Below are positions 18,101 to 26,126 of a stretch of 64,000 nt of DNA, one piece after another. Source of the stretch: Ignavibacteriales bacterium (GTDB lineage Bacteria; Bacteroidota; Ignavibacteria; Ignavibacteriales; SURF-24); NCBI GenBank assembly GCA_003599415.1, contig QZKB01000019.1, positions 49,830 to 113,829 on the forward strand. The letters run 5' to 3'. The translations under genes were made by a program, and so were the position numbers. The notes beneath the pieces are model-generated. The model was given only the letters and a program-made list of their open reading frames with translations. It was not told the DNA's origin and made no database searches. The stretch's first letter is position 1. The number at the start of each line of letters is the position of its first letter.

Positions 18101-18279
18101 CTTTTAATAAGAAAAAAACTGTTTATATGTTTCTTGCAAACAGCGCACAGCAATTGTATCAGATGACAAAGAAACATCAGTCAATGCCGGCATGGGCTTT
18201 GTTCAAAGGTGATAAAATAATTAAGAGGGGTTATCACCAGGAGAAAAATTTCGTTGAACAATTGAGCGATAAGCTTTAA
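15106..18279 (+). CDS. Secreted fusion: CBM-like domain + Ntn-hydrolase (C45 / phospholipase B-like) + M1-like C-terminal domain
   Basis: 1057 residues with a signal peptide (ITLIAQ). Residues ~25-180 form a carbohydrate-binding-like beta sandwich (NPGFEK...GWQCSGPEVS...AWFDEITLEE). Residues ~195-600 resemble acyl-CoA:6-APA acyltransferase / phospholipase B-like Ntn hydrolases: EGEPYKRGYQYGYLLADEI, then K-C-S-S-F with the likely nucleophile Cys338, then GGIVFGQLFMWGGY. Residues ~690-830 resemble the C-terminal part of M1 aminopeptidases (LLHQLRLLLGNKIFADVM...LKEFVMQWLEREDTPSI) but no HExxH is present, so that part is non-catalytic. It probably cleaves an amide or ester at the cell surface. 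The dipeptidase gene follows after 14 bases. Confidence 0.6.
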   Translation: MVRTITFSFFFILLSITLIAQSNYVSINNPGFEKISSEGIASGWQCSGPEVSTDKINYVDGKTSIVINHKDWKQTVVISDEVNLIVGHIYKLSAHIKTESAVTDLYAQYPTPVAASVTMESFPFTNSPPSVGATKDWTKVEINFIATKSKDKVLLHFGYNGNAKGKAWFDEITLEEVTDISQFIPVETVRWFGHAYRYEDKGWIFVHIEGEPYKRGYQYGYLLADEIKMFTEKLAINWNSADPVRIWNESRFMVDATMLRKYDDEYLNEMKGIADGATKAGIKIFDRPIDFLDIVSINSSVDLDYMKDAMRVTPNPLTGKSFLANEDELEVKERLHKCSSFLANNSATKDGGIVFGQLFMWGGYTGYHWNVFVDVIPTEGNRLVYQTFPGGIHSGADFYINSAGIMLGETTVQQTPYNPEGTPQSNRIRKAAQYANNIDDVEKILTTKNNGMYTNDWMVADVKKNEIGILLLGTNKWKLWRSSNKDWYNGVEDYYWSDNNAKDLEVRKEYIANPDDAPYDYLFRPVNRDISFLNFYNQNKGKIDQTATFNLFNSSPVNRPHACDGKVTTSEMAARLVFFANYGKVTLREQFINENGRMPDLPNAYTKFSLGYAAFSPIYITEKLKEIKSKIVRDETPVVLNNNFTEVKDLYSVDKKSLWKGTVYSGKERDDWFVSSSAAYYNFLKQIPAKADDAYNYVHDELTELNYRLQYVISREGSIAPLNAKLVYDKYNNYQIPRIRGTYLLHQLRLLLGNKIFADVMNKIHTDFREKNITTENFIEAAEKISGKNLKEFVMQWLEREDTPSITFNSSVEKSGDKWNLKLEIDQNGKPYHFLTTVAIDLEKERLINTIEVSEKEQTIEIQLNEKPAKVTFNYGNDIPLETENYYTYQNFFDDFENAVIVYGTNQQIEANHTIALRYQKMVADRFTEVFQPIKKDSEIDEKELAEKDIIVLGGTSDNSLSNVLCEKYGIECGKYFFSWMNDLYTQNDDGLFVCFPNPFNKKKTVYMFLANSAQQLYQMTKKHQSMPAWALFKGDKIIKRGYHQEKNFVEQLSDKL

Positions 18280-18293
18280 CCTTTGGAAAAAAT

Positions 18294-19529
18294 ATGCGTA
18301 ATAATATAATCATAATAATTCCTGTGTTATTCATTTTTATGGGATGTGCATCAATGAAAACAATAACAGAGCTTCACAAAGAGGCAGATAATTTACATAA
18401 TGAAATTTTATCTGTTGATACTCACACTGACACTCCGATGAGATTGTACAAGAGCGACTTTAACCTGCGCGACAGACATAATTCAAAGGAAGATGGTAGC
18501 AGGTATGATCTTCCGAGAATGAAAGAAGGTGGGCTTGATGCTGCTTTCTTTGCGGCTTTTATTGGGCAGGGGGCAACGACAGATTCAGGTTATGCGGTTG
18601 CAAGGGAAACAGTGAACGGTATAATAGATTCAATTTATGCAAATGTTCAGGCAAATAATGATCTTGCAGAAATAGCTTTAACTGCAGACGATGCTTATAG
18701 TATTAAAAGTGAAGGAAAGAAAGCAATTTACATAGGAGTTGAAAATGGCTACGCAATCGGAAAAAATATTTCAGAGATAAATAAATATTATGAGAAAGGC
18801 GTCCGGTATATTACTCTTTGCCATACAAAGAATAATGATCTGTGTGATTCTTCTACCGATCCGGATTCTGCAAATGATAAAGGTCTGAGCGATCTTGGCA
18901 AAGAAGCCGTGATTGAAATGAATAAACTTGGAATGATGATAGACATCTCTCATGCCTCGGATAAATCATTTTATGATGTTCTGGAATTATCCCGCGCTCC
19001 TATTATTGCTTCGCATTCTTGCGCAAAGGCGTTGTGCAACCATGCCCGTAACCTTGATGATGAGATGCTTAAAAAACTTGCGGAGAAAGATGGAGTTATC
19101 CAGCTTTGTATCTTTAATGAATATATAAGAACGCCTAAACCAAACCCGGAAAGAGATTCTCTTATAAATGCACTTGAAGAAAAATATGACGATTACTATA
19201 ACCTGACCCAGGAACAGAAGGATTCATATAGAAAAGAGAAAAAAGAAATTAATAAACTTTATCCGCCGGATCTTGCCACTGTTGTTGATGTTGTTAATCA
19301 TATTGACCATATAGTAAAAATTGCGGGAATTGATTATGTAGGCATAGGTACCGACTTTGACGGCGGCGGCGGTGTTGATGGTTGCTATGATGTTAGTGAA
19401 ATGAAAAATATAACTGTTGAATTGTTAAAACGCGGATATTCTGAAAAAGACATTGAGAAAATCTGGGGAGGAAATTTTTTGCGTGTATTCAGAGATGTAG
19501 AAGAATACGCTGCTGCTATGAAAAAGTAA
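18294..19529 (+). CDS. Membrane dipeptidase (renal dipeptidase family, M19), lipoprotein
   Basis: 411 residues. A lipobox (FIFMGC, Cys18) anchors it to a membrane. The binuclear zinc site is visible: D-T-H-T-D (His44/Asp46), the bridging Glu in GVENGYAIGK, His in DISHASD and ASHSCAKAL, and the closing Asp in GIGTDFDGGGG. M19 enzymes hydrolyse dipeptides, including D-residue dipeptides. It lies 14 bases after the Ntn-hydrolase fusion gene, so the two probably act on the same class of amide or peptide substrate outside the cytoplasm. Confidence 0.92.
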   Translation: MRNNIIIIIPVLFIFMGCASMKTITELHKEADNLHNEILSVDTHTDTPMRLYKSDFNLRDRHNSKEDGSRYDLPRMKEGGLDAAFFAAFIGQGATTDSGYAVARETVNGIIDSIYANVQANNDLAEIALTADDAYSIKSEGKKAIYIGVENGYAIGKNISEINKYYEKGVRYITLCHTKNNDLCDSSTDPDSANDKGLSDLGKEAVIEMNKLGMMIDISHASDKSFYDVLELSRAPIIASHSCAKALCNHARNLDDEMLKKLAEKDGVIQLCIFNEYIRTPKPNPERDSLINALEEKYDDYYNLTQEQKDSYRKEKKEINKLYPPDLATVVDVVNHIDHIVKIAGIDYVGIGTDFDGGGGVDGCYDVSEMKNITVELLKRGYSEKDIEKIWGGNFLRVFRDVEEYAAAMKK

Positions 19530-19578
19530 AATCTGAAAATTAATAGCTCAAAAATATAATCAATATTAGGGATGATTT

Positions 19579-20553
19579 ATGAAAACTTTAGATATAGGAA
19601 AAACAGGTTTGCAGGTGTCTCGTATTGCACTGGGTTGTATGCAACTTGGTAAAACCTGGAATGCCGAACCGCTTACCGAAGATACAATAAAAAATGCAGT
19701 TAACGTTATCCGCACTGCATTGGATGAAGGGATTAATTTCTTTGATCATGCAGATATTTATGCAAGGGGAAAATCTGAAGAGGTATTTTCAAATATATGG
19801 AAAGAGATTCCCAACCTGAGAAATAAAATTATTCTTCAATCAAAATGCGGAATAAGATTTCCTAATGATCCCGAGGAAGGCTTTCCTGGTAGATACGATT
19901 TCAGCTATGAACATATTACTAAATCCGTGGAAGGTATTCTGCGGAGATTGAAAACAGATTATCTTGATATTCTTTTATTGCACAGACCTGATCCGCTTGT
20001 TGAACCGGAAGAAGTTGCAAAAGCTTTTGATGATTTGCAAACTTCGGGTAAAGTCCGTTATTTTGGTTTAAGCAACCATACAGCTCCTCAGATTGAATAC
20101 CTTAAAAAGTTTGTTACTCAGTCCATAATTGTAAATCAATTAGAGCTAAGTATTCTTCATTCGGATTTAATTGAAGAAGGAGTAACATTTAATCAGAAGC
20201 ATCCGTCAAGAAGAATTAGTAATGTTGGAACAATTGAATATTGCAGGATGAACAATATTACAATTCAATCCTGGGCGCCTTTGGCAAAAGGAAAATTATT
20301 TGCAGAAAATCTTTCCGACGAAAAACTGAAAGCTGCAAGAGATATGGTTGCATCTATGGCTGATAAATATAACGTCAGTAATGAAGCAATTATGATCGCA
20401 TGGATTCTGAGACACCCGGCAAAAATTCAACCGATAATCGGCACAACAAAAGCAGAAAGAGTAAAAGCATGCTGCCAGGCAGATAATATTGAATTATCAA
20501 GAGAAGATTGGTATAAACTGTACATTGCCGGAAGAGGTGAGCCGTTACCATAA
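19579..20553 (+). CDS. Aldo/keto reductase (YdhF-like)
   Basis: 324 residues, an NADPH-dependent TIM-barrel oxidoreductase. The catalytic tetrad is visible as Asp56, Tyr61 (FFDHADIY), Lys89 (ILQSKCG) and His135 (LLLHRPDP). The C-terminal AWILRHPAKIQPIIGTTKAERV is the cofactor-binding segment. The overall pattern resembles E. coli YdhF; the substrate is unknown. A good ribosome binding site (AGGGATGA) precedes the ATG. It is 49 bases after the dipeptidase and may be in the same transcript. Confidence 0.92.
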   Translation: MKTLDIGKTGLQVSRIALGCMQLGKTWNAEPLTEDTIKNAVNVIRTALDEGINFFDHADIYARGKSEEVFSNIWKEIPNLRNKIILQSKCGIRFPNDPEEGFPGRYDFSYEHITKSVEGILRRLKTDYLDILLLHRPDPLVEPEEVAKAFDDLQTSGKVRYFGLSNHTAPQIEYLKKFVTQSIIVNQLELSILHSDLIEEGVTFNQKHPSRRISNVGTIEYCRMNNITIQSWAPLAKGKLFAENLSDEKLKAARDMVASMADKYNVSNEAIMIAWILRHPAKIQPIIGTTKAERVKACCQADNIELSREDWYKLYIAGRGEPLP

Positions 20554-20580
20554 TGTTAAATAGTAATTGGAAATTGGTAA

Positions 20581-21210
20581 ATGGTAATTGGAAATAAATT
20601 ACTTAATCAGTCGGAAGCGCTTCTTTCCTTAATGAGGAAAAGAAGAACAGTTAGAGCGTTTAGCCGGAAAAAAATACCCAGACTTTTAGTTGAAAATTGT
20701 ATTTCTATTGCAGCTTCTGCACCCAACGGCGCAAATATGCAACCCTGGACGTTTGTTTTAATTGAAGATACAAAATTGAAAAGAAAAATACGGAAAGAAG
20801 CTGAAGCCGTTGAAAAGCTTTTTTATAAAGAAAAAATTTCTGATGAATGGCGCCAGAAACTTAAACCTCTCAAAACAAATACTAAAAAGGAATTTTTAAC
20901 GCAGGCTCCATGCTTAATTTGTATCTTTGCACAATCGTACGGTAAGGACAAGAAGGGAAGAATTATTAAGCATTATTACGTATCAGAATCTGTTGGTATT
21001 GCAACAGGATTCCTTATATACTCATTGCATCAGCTTGGAATTTCATCCCTTACTTATACTCCCGCACCAATGAATTTTCTTAATAAATTATTGAGTAGAC
21101 CCGAAAATGAACGCCCATTTATGATTCTTGCAGCCGGGTATCCGCATAAAGATTATAAGTCTCCTAAACTGAGGAAAAAAGATTTGGATTCAATTCTCAT
21201 CCGGAAATAA
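20581..21210 (+). CDS. Nitroreductase-family flavoprotein
   Basis: 209 residues with the FMN-binding family pattern: RKRRTVRAFSRKKI at the N-terminus, AASAPNGANMQPWTFVLIED, and a late GIATGFLIYSLHQLGISSLTYTPAP segment. It probably reduces quinones, nitro compounds or enals using NAD(P)H. The first in-frame ATG (20581) lies inside an intergenic ATTGGAAATTGGTAAATGG-type simple repeat, so the true start may be downstream, for example a non-ATG codon just before the RKRRTVR segment. It follows the aldo/keto reductase by 27 bases. Confidence 0.85.
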   Translation: MVIGNKLLNQSEALLSLMRKRRTVRAFSRKKIPRLLVENCISIAASAPNGANMQPWTFVLIEDTKLKRKIRKEAEAVEKLFYKEKISDEWRQKLKPLKTNTKKEFLTQAPCLICIFAQSYGKDKKGRIIKHYYVSESVGIATGFLIYSLHQLGISSLTYTPAPMNFLNKLLSRPENERPFMILAAGYPHKDYKSPKLRKKDLDSILIRK

Positions 21211-21328
21211 TTTTAGGGCAAATTTATTTTTTTGTTACTAAATTAGCCTGCGATTAATTGAGGGTTAATCGTTACCTGGAGTTATGTTCCAGGTGAATTC
21301 CGGTTGTAATAAATATTATAAGGATTGT

Positions 21329-22165
21329 ATGGTCTTAAGAAAACCATTTGTTTTATGGATAATTGCTTTCATAATAACCATCGCTTCGGCTTTTTATCAG
21401 CGTGTAACAGGCCCCACTTATGAAGTGAAGGATAAAATTAATATAGATGGAAAAGAAATTTCTTATATATTGGAAAGAAGTCATTCCACATCATCGGATT
21501 ATAAAATTGAAATATATACGGGCGATAAAAATATCGGCGGTGAATTATACTGGAAACGTTATAAAACCAATGATGATTATACTAAAGTTGAAATGAAATA
21601 TCATTCTGAAAATTTAAACGTTGCGCTTCCTGCACAACCTTCAGCCGGCAAACTTCAGTATGAAATTGTTTTGGTTAAAGGAGACAGAGTTTTTAACCTT
21701 ACTGAAAAACCTGTTGTTATTCGATTTAAAGATGATGTGCCACTGGGAATAATTATTCCACATATAATTTTAATTTTCTGTGCAATGCTTTTTTCAACAA
21801 GAGCAGGACTTGAAGTATTTAACCATTCTCCAAGGTTTAAACTATTCTCTGCGTGGACATTGGTTTTTCTGATCTTAGGTGGAATGATATTCGGTCCTAT
21901 TACACAACTGTATGCGTTTGGTGCATTGTGGACAGGCATTCCTTACGGATATGATCTTACTGATAATAAAACATTGATTGCATTAATCGGTTGGATATTA
22001 GCTGCTATAATGGTTTGGAAAAATAACAACTCTAAACGATGGATGATTTTTGCTGCCGTACTTATGTTTTTGGTATATTTAATTCCGCACAGCGTTCTTG
22101 GTTCTGAACTGGATTACAGTAAACTTGATAAAGAGAACAAGACCGAACAAAAAGTAGGTCCTTAA
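21329..22165 (+). CDS. Membrane protein with large periplasmic domain, unknown function
   Basis: 278 residues when started at the ATG at 21329, which has AAGGA 5 bases upstream; the frame is open from 21284. Layout: one N-terminal helix (VLWIIAFIITIASAFY), a roughly 110-residue extracytoplasmic beta-rich domain (KIEIYTGDKNIGGELYWKRYKTNDDY...), then four membrane helices. The family occurs as a hypothetical membrane protein in Bacteroidota-like genomes; I know no function for it. The terminal 20 residues are charged. Confidence 0.7.
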   Translation: MVLRKPFVLWIIAFIITIASAFYQRVTGPTYEVKDKINIDGKEISYILERSHSTSSDYKIEIYTGDKNIGGELYWKRYKTNDDYTKVEMKYHSENLNVALPAQPSAGKLQYEIVLVKGDRVFNLTEKPVVIRFKDDVPLGIIIPHIILIFCAMLFSTRAGLEVFNHSPRFKLFSAWTLVFLILGGMIFGPITQLYAFGALWTGIPYGYDLTDNKTLIALIGWILAAIMVWKNNNSKRWMIFAAVLMFLVYLIPHSVLGSELDYSKLDKENKTEQKVGP

Positions 22166-22205
22166 TAAACATCTTGTTTCTTTTAAACCACTATTGGAGG
22201 TAAGC

Positions 22206-22667
22206 ATGGTTTGCGAGTCCGAAAGAATTTCCAAAATGTTTGCTGATCTTTATGCGGGCAATCCCTGGATTGAAGTTACAATAACCGATACACTTAAAAA
22301 TATTAAAGCGGAATCTGCCTATAAAAAACCTGCGGCGGGAATTAATTCAATCTGGGAAATTGTTAATCATTTAATTAGCTGGCGTACAACAATTCTTAAA
22401 AGACTGCAGGGCTCTACAATTCCTTCTCCTCCTAATAATTATTTCGAGCCTGTCAAGGATAAATCCCAGGAAGCATGGGAAGCTACTCTTGAAAGATTAA
22501 ATAAAACTCAGACCGAATGGGTAGAGATGCTATCAAAACTATCTGAAGAAAAATATGATGAGTTTTATCCTAACTATGGTTATTCTGTTTGCGAGTTTGT
22601 AAACGGTATTATTCAACACGATGCATACCATCTTGGTCAGATTGTGCTGATTAAAAAACTGTTGTAA
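22206..22667 (+). CDS. DinB-family metal-dependent hydrolase-like protein
   Basis: 153 residues of the DinB/YfiT four-helix family. The metal-site histidines are in IVNHLISW and QHDAYHLGQIV. Members transfer or hydrolyse thiol conjugates (for example bacillithiol) or act in damage responses; the exact role is not readable. The ATG at 22206 is chosen because GGAGG sits 5 bases upstream (22196-22200). The frame continues to a TTG at 22194 that overlaps that site and is unlikely. A second DinB protein is encoded at 55221. Confidence 0.82.
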   Translation: MVCESERISKMFADLYAGNPWIEVTITDTLKNIKAESAYKKPAAGINSIWEIVNHLISWRTTILKRLQGSTIPSPPNNYFEPVKDKSQEAWEATLERLNKTQTEWVEMLSKLSEEKYDEFYPNYGYSVCEFVNGIIQHDAYHLGQIVLIKKLL

Positions 22668-22737
22668 AAATTATTTACTCTGATATTTCTTTTGTATAAG
22701 TTATAGTCGGTTAAAACTTGCGGGAGGAGAATTTCCT

Positions 22738-24042
22738 GTGCGAATAATCCACAAGCTGTTTAAACTGAATATCCTTTTAATGTTTTTAGTATTCCCCTTA
22801 TATAATTATATCTATTCCCAGCAGGGTTATTGGATACCTGCAGGGTTAGAGGATAATGCAATTAGTAAAATCTCAATTACTAATTCAGGTTATATTTTTG
22901 CAGCCACTTTAGATTCCGGATTATTTCTTTCTAAAGATGCCGGAAGTAATTGGGAAAATCTTTTTGCTGAACCTTCACGTACTACAACATTATTAATCGC
23001 TGATAAGTATTTCTTCGCAGGATGTGAATGGGTGGGTTTATACCGCTCATCAGATTTCGGGAAAACATTCGACTATCTCTTGCAGGAACTTCAATGGATT
23101 ACTTCAATTTATCTGACATCGAAAAATGAAATTCTTATCGGTTTGCATGATGCCAGAACGTACGTGGGTGGTATGATTTATAAGTCAACTAATTTGGGAA
23201 ATACCTGGATTATGTCTGACACCAGTCTGAGTAATTTATCTATAGAAGAATTTGCTGAAAATTCTAAAGGTAAAATATTGGCAATTAATGGGGGAGGAGG
23301 ACTTATAATTGATGCACCCCCACCAAATACCTGGTTCTTTGATGGTGGGATTATTGAATCAACGGACAATGGAAGTACTTGGTTAAGAATTGGTTTAGAT
23401 CTAATTGCATTATATGCTCTTGCTATTAATAAAGAAGATGAAATATTCGTTGGAACACATGACCATGGAATTTTGAAATCAACTGATGATGGTAAAACCT
23501 GGAAAGAAGTTAATGATGGGATTAGCACAGCTCAGGTAATTACTGTAACCGATTTGATAATAGATTCAGGAAATAATATTTATGCTGCCACTTATGACGG
23601 AATTTATTTATCAACAGATAATGGTGACACATGGAAGAGTTGGAATCCTGACCCATCTGTAAAATCAATTTATTGTCTTGCAATCGATTCGCTTGGTTAT
23701 ATCTATGCCGGAACGAATAAAGGAATTTATAAAAGTGTTGGTTCATCTACATCTGTACTAACTGGCAGGGAGAAATTTACTTCGTTTGAACTTCATCAGA
23801 ATTATCCCAATCCTTTCAACTCCACAACGGCTGTTAAAATTAATATACCAGAAAAAGATTTTGTTGAAGTTGATGTTTATAATCCAATTGGAGAAAAAGT
23901 ATCCACACTTGTTACCAAATTTCTTGAGAAGGGCACTTATGAATTTATCTGGAATTCGGGTAATGAACCTTCCGGCGTTTATTTTTACCGGTTAAAGGCA
24001 GGAGATTATAGTCAGTCACGGAAGATGATTCTCTTAAAATAA
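22738..24042 (+). CDS. Secreted beta-propeller (BNR/sortilin-like) protein with Por-type sorting tail
   Basis: 434 residues starting at GTG with a strong GGGAGGAG site 8 bases upstream. A signal peptide is followed by about seven sortilin/BNR-type blades, each with an S-x-D-x-G-x-T-W motif (DAGSNWENL, NLGNTWIM, DNGSTWLRI, DDGKTWKEV, DNGDTWKSW). The last ~80 residues are a type IX secretion sorting domain: FELHQNYPNPFN...VYNPIGEKVSTLV...FIWNSGNEPSGVYFYRLKAG. It is therefore probably exported and attached at or released from the cell surface. The propeller's ligand is unknown. This tail is the best lineage marker in the window. Confidence 0.88.
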   Translation: MRIIHKLFKLNILLMFLVFPLYNYIYSQQGYWIPAGLEDNAISKISITNSGYIFAATLDSGLFLSKDAGSNWENLFAEPSRTTTLLIADKYFFAGCEWVGLYRSSDFGKTFDYLLQELQWITSIYLTSKNEILIGLHDARTYVGGMIYKSTNLGNTWIMSDTSLSNLSIEEFAENSKGKILAINGGGGLIIDAPPPNTWFFDGGIIESTDNGSTWLRIGLDLIALYALAINKEDEIFVGTHDHGILKSTDDGKTWKEVNDGISTAQVITVTDLIIDSGNNIYAATYDGIYLSTDNGDTWKSWNPDPSVKSIYCLAIDSLGYIYAGTNKGIYKSVGSSTSVLTGREKFTSFELHQNYPNPFNSTTAVKINIPEKDFVEVDVYNPIGEKVSTLVTKFLEKGTYEFIWNSGNEPSGVYFYRLKAGDYSQSRKMILLK

Positions 24043-24175
24043 TTTTTAGCTGAATTTCATTTTTCTTGACTTCCTCATCATTTATTATAGATTATAAAAT
24101 AGTTTGTTATAAACGAGCTGTTCCATATTCGTATTTAATAATTTCAATTATAAAATAAATTGAATGAGGTGAATT

Positions 24176-25135
24176 ATGCCGCCGGTAATTAATAATTCTC
24201 TTAAACTTCCTTCCGATCAATATTTCCCAACCAGCAATTCCAAGAGCGGGATCTGTCTTCATCATACTTGCGGCGGCACTGCCGCATCAACAATTGACTG
24301 GTGGAAACGCGATACTCAAATAGTCGGTACTGCATTCATTGTGGACCGTGATGGGACAATCTATGAAGCCTTCGATCCGAAAGGTTGGGCATACCAGTTC
24401 GGACTTAAATGGAAGGATCCTGACAGGATTAATTTTGAAAAGCGCTTTATCGGAATTGAAATTGCAAGCGAAGGTGGACTGATTGAGAAGAATAGTAATC
24501 TTTATTGTTTCAATACCGTTAGTCCAAGGACACTAAAGAAACGTGAGGAAGCATTTGATTATGGACAAGTCTACAGAGGCTACAGATACTTTGATAAATA
24601 TGAACCGGAACAAATTGATTCGGTCATCCAGCTTGTAAACTATCTCTGCGATTCGTTCGGTATTGAAAGAAAAATACCTGTGAACTATATGAACTTTTAC
24701 GGCGAACAGCTTAAAGACTTCAAAGGAGTGATTGGTCATGTAAATGTTAGATTGGATAAGAGCGACCCGCTGCCCGATAAACAATTCTGGCAAAGTGTAA
24801 TTACAGGATGTAATCTTCAACTTGTTGATATTGCATCTCAGGCTTTTATGGTTGGGGCAACTCTTACTCAGGACCAGGTACAAAAATTATTTCAGGAAAA
24901 TTTAATGCAGTTTAATAAAATGAATCGCGCCGCCGGAAATATGGTTAAAGGATTATTGTGGGAACTTCAGGATAGCGGCAGAAATACTTACATAAGATTG
25001 AAAGATGCAGTTGCAGACGGCCATGTGGTTTTTTATGAAATGGTTCAGGGAGATGAAAAATTAATTCCTGTTGCTGCCCAGTCGCTTGGGTTTAAGAGCT
25101 GGGAGAATAACAGGTTGGAGGTGTACAATGCTTAA
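24176..25135 (+). CDS. N-acetylmuramoyl-L-alanine amidase (Amidase_2, endolysin-like)
   Basis: 319 residues with no signal peptide. The Amidase_2 domain spans about residues 1-210: zinc ligand His in L-H-H-T (residues 29-30), GTAFIVDRDGTIYEAFDP, a FIGIEIASEGG core, and a late G-H-V-N-V-R...K-S-D-P motif giving the second His and the Asp. It cuts the amide between muramic acid and the stem peptide. The C-terminal ~100 residues are helical and may target the enzyme. Its end overlaps the next gene by 8 bases. No signal peptide plus a membrane partner recalls phage lysis modules. Confidence 0.85.
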   Translation: MPPVINNSLKLPSDQYFPTSNSKSGICLHHTCGGTAASTIDWWKRDTQIVGTAFIVDRDGTIYEAFDPKGWAYQFGLKWKDPDRINFEKRFIGIEIASEGGLIEKNSNLYCFNTVSPRTLKKREEAFDYGQVYRGYRYFDKYEPEQIDSVIQLVNYLCDSFGIERKIPVNYMNFYGEQLKDFKGVIGHVNVRLDKSDPLPDKQFWQSVITGCNLQLVDIASQAFMVGATLTQDQVQKLFQENLMQFNKMNRAAGNMVKGLLWELQDSGRNTYIRLKDAVADGHVVFYEMVQGDEKLIPVAAQSLGFKSWENNRLEVYNA

Positions 25136-25862
25136 ATGGATTGTAGGAATTCTTGCGGTACTGTTTATCGGTAGCCTTGTTTCAAATTATATTTTCTGGG
25201 GAAAGTCCAAAGAGAAAATTGAGAAAGCGGAAAAAGACTTGGCCGATTACAAATCCAAGTACAATATGGTAATAAATAAGGGGGACAGCATTGAGGCGGT
25301 AATATCAGGATTAAAGAAACAGGAGACCGGATTTGTTAGGAAGATAGACAGCCTTGAAAATTTTGTTGAAGACCTGAAATCAGAAAACCAGAAACAGCAA
25401 TTAAAAGTTGCAAATCTTTTTGAGCCGGATGAATTAGTTGATGAAATGAGATTTACATTTCCTGAATTAAAAACTTCACCAATAGGTATTGCGCGTGTAC
25501 CACATCCTGAAACGGGTTTTATGATTCGTACTTTTCAGGTTCCGGTGCAGTTTGTTGCTACTTTTATTTCAGACCATAAAGAGGTTGAAAATTTTAAGAA
25601 ACAGATTGCTGCCCTTGGTGAGGTGAATTTTACATATAAAAATTATGTGGCTTTAAAAGACTCAATAATTTTTCTTAAAGAACAGAAAGCCGAAGCCTAT
25701 AAACAGGGACTTGAGTATGGCTTAAAACGTTACGAAGATTTGATGAAGGAATATGTAAGCACATTAAAGAATCCTCCTAAAATTGAATGGCCATCCGTCA
25801 CATCAATTATTGCAGCAGGTGCGGCAGGTGTTGCGGCAGGAATCTTAATTAATAAGAAATGA
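25128..25862 (+). CDS. Membrane-anchored coiled-coil protein of the amidase cassette
   Basis: 244 residues when started at the ATG at 25128, which has GGAGG 8 bases upstream; the open frame begins earlier, inside the amidase gene. An N-terminal membrane helix (IVGILAVLFIGSLVSNYIFW) is followed by a coiled coil (residues ~30-100), a small folded domain, and a Gly/Ala-rich hydrophobic C-terminus (SIIAAGAAGVAAGILI, then NKK). I do not recognise the family. It overlaps the amidase stop codon (ATGCTTAA), so the two are translationally coupled. The layout would suit a spanin- or holin-like helper, but that is inference. Confidence 0.6.
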   Translation: MLKWIVGILAVLFIGSLVSNYIFWGKSKEKIEKAEKDLADYKSKYNMVINKGDSIEAVISGLKKQETGFVRKIDSLENFVEDLKSENQKQQLKVANLFEPDELVDEMRFTFPELKTSPIGIARVPHPETGFMIRTFQVPVQFVATFISDHKEVENFKKQIAALGEVNFTYKNYVALKDSIIFLKEQKAEAYKQGLEYGLKRYEDLMKEYVSTLKNPPKIEWPSVTSIIAAGAAGVAAGILINKK

Positions 25863-25867
25863 TGCTA

Positions 25868-25895
25868 CCCGCTTCGCTTCGCGAGTCGAAGCGGG
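25868..25895. repeat. GC-rich inverted repeat
   Basis: A 9-bp perfect inverted repeat CCCGCTTCG-N10-CGAAGCGGG lies immediately after the coiled-coil gene. It lacks a T run, so it is more likely a REP-like palindrome than a terminator. The following ~200 bases hold simple repeated text (CTCTGTGGTTCTCTGTGG and similar). Confidence 0.5.
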
Positions 25896-26126
25896 GATGC
25901 TGGATAATTGATGGAGAAAGGTTAACATCTTAAAAGAATTGGAGTATGGGAGAAACGGAGATTAAGCTCTGTGGTTCTCTGTGGTGCTCGGTGTACTCTG
26001 TGTAACGACTTAGAGTTGCAGATGGAAGCTAGATGCTTGATCCTTGATACTGGATACTCGATGCTGGCAGGAATTTTTATTTTTCAATTCAATAAATAAT
26101 TGTTCGTAAAATAAAAGAGGAGTAAA

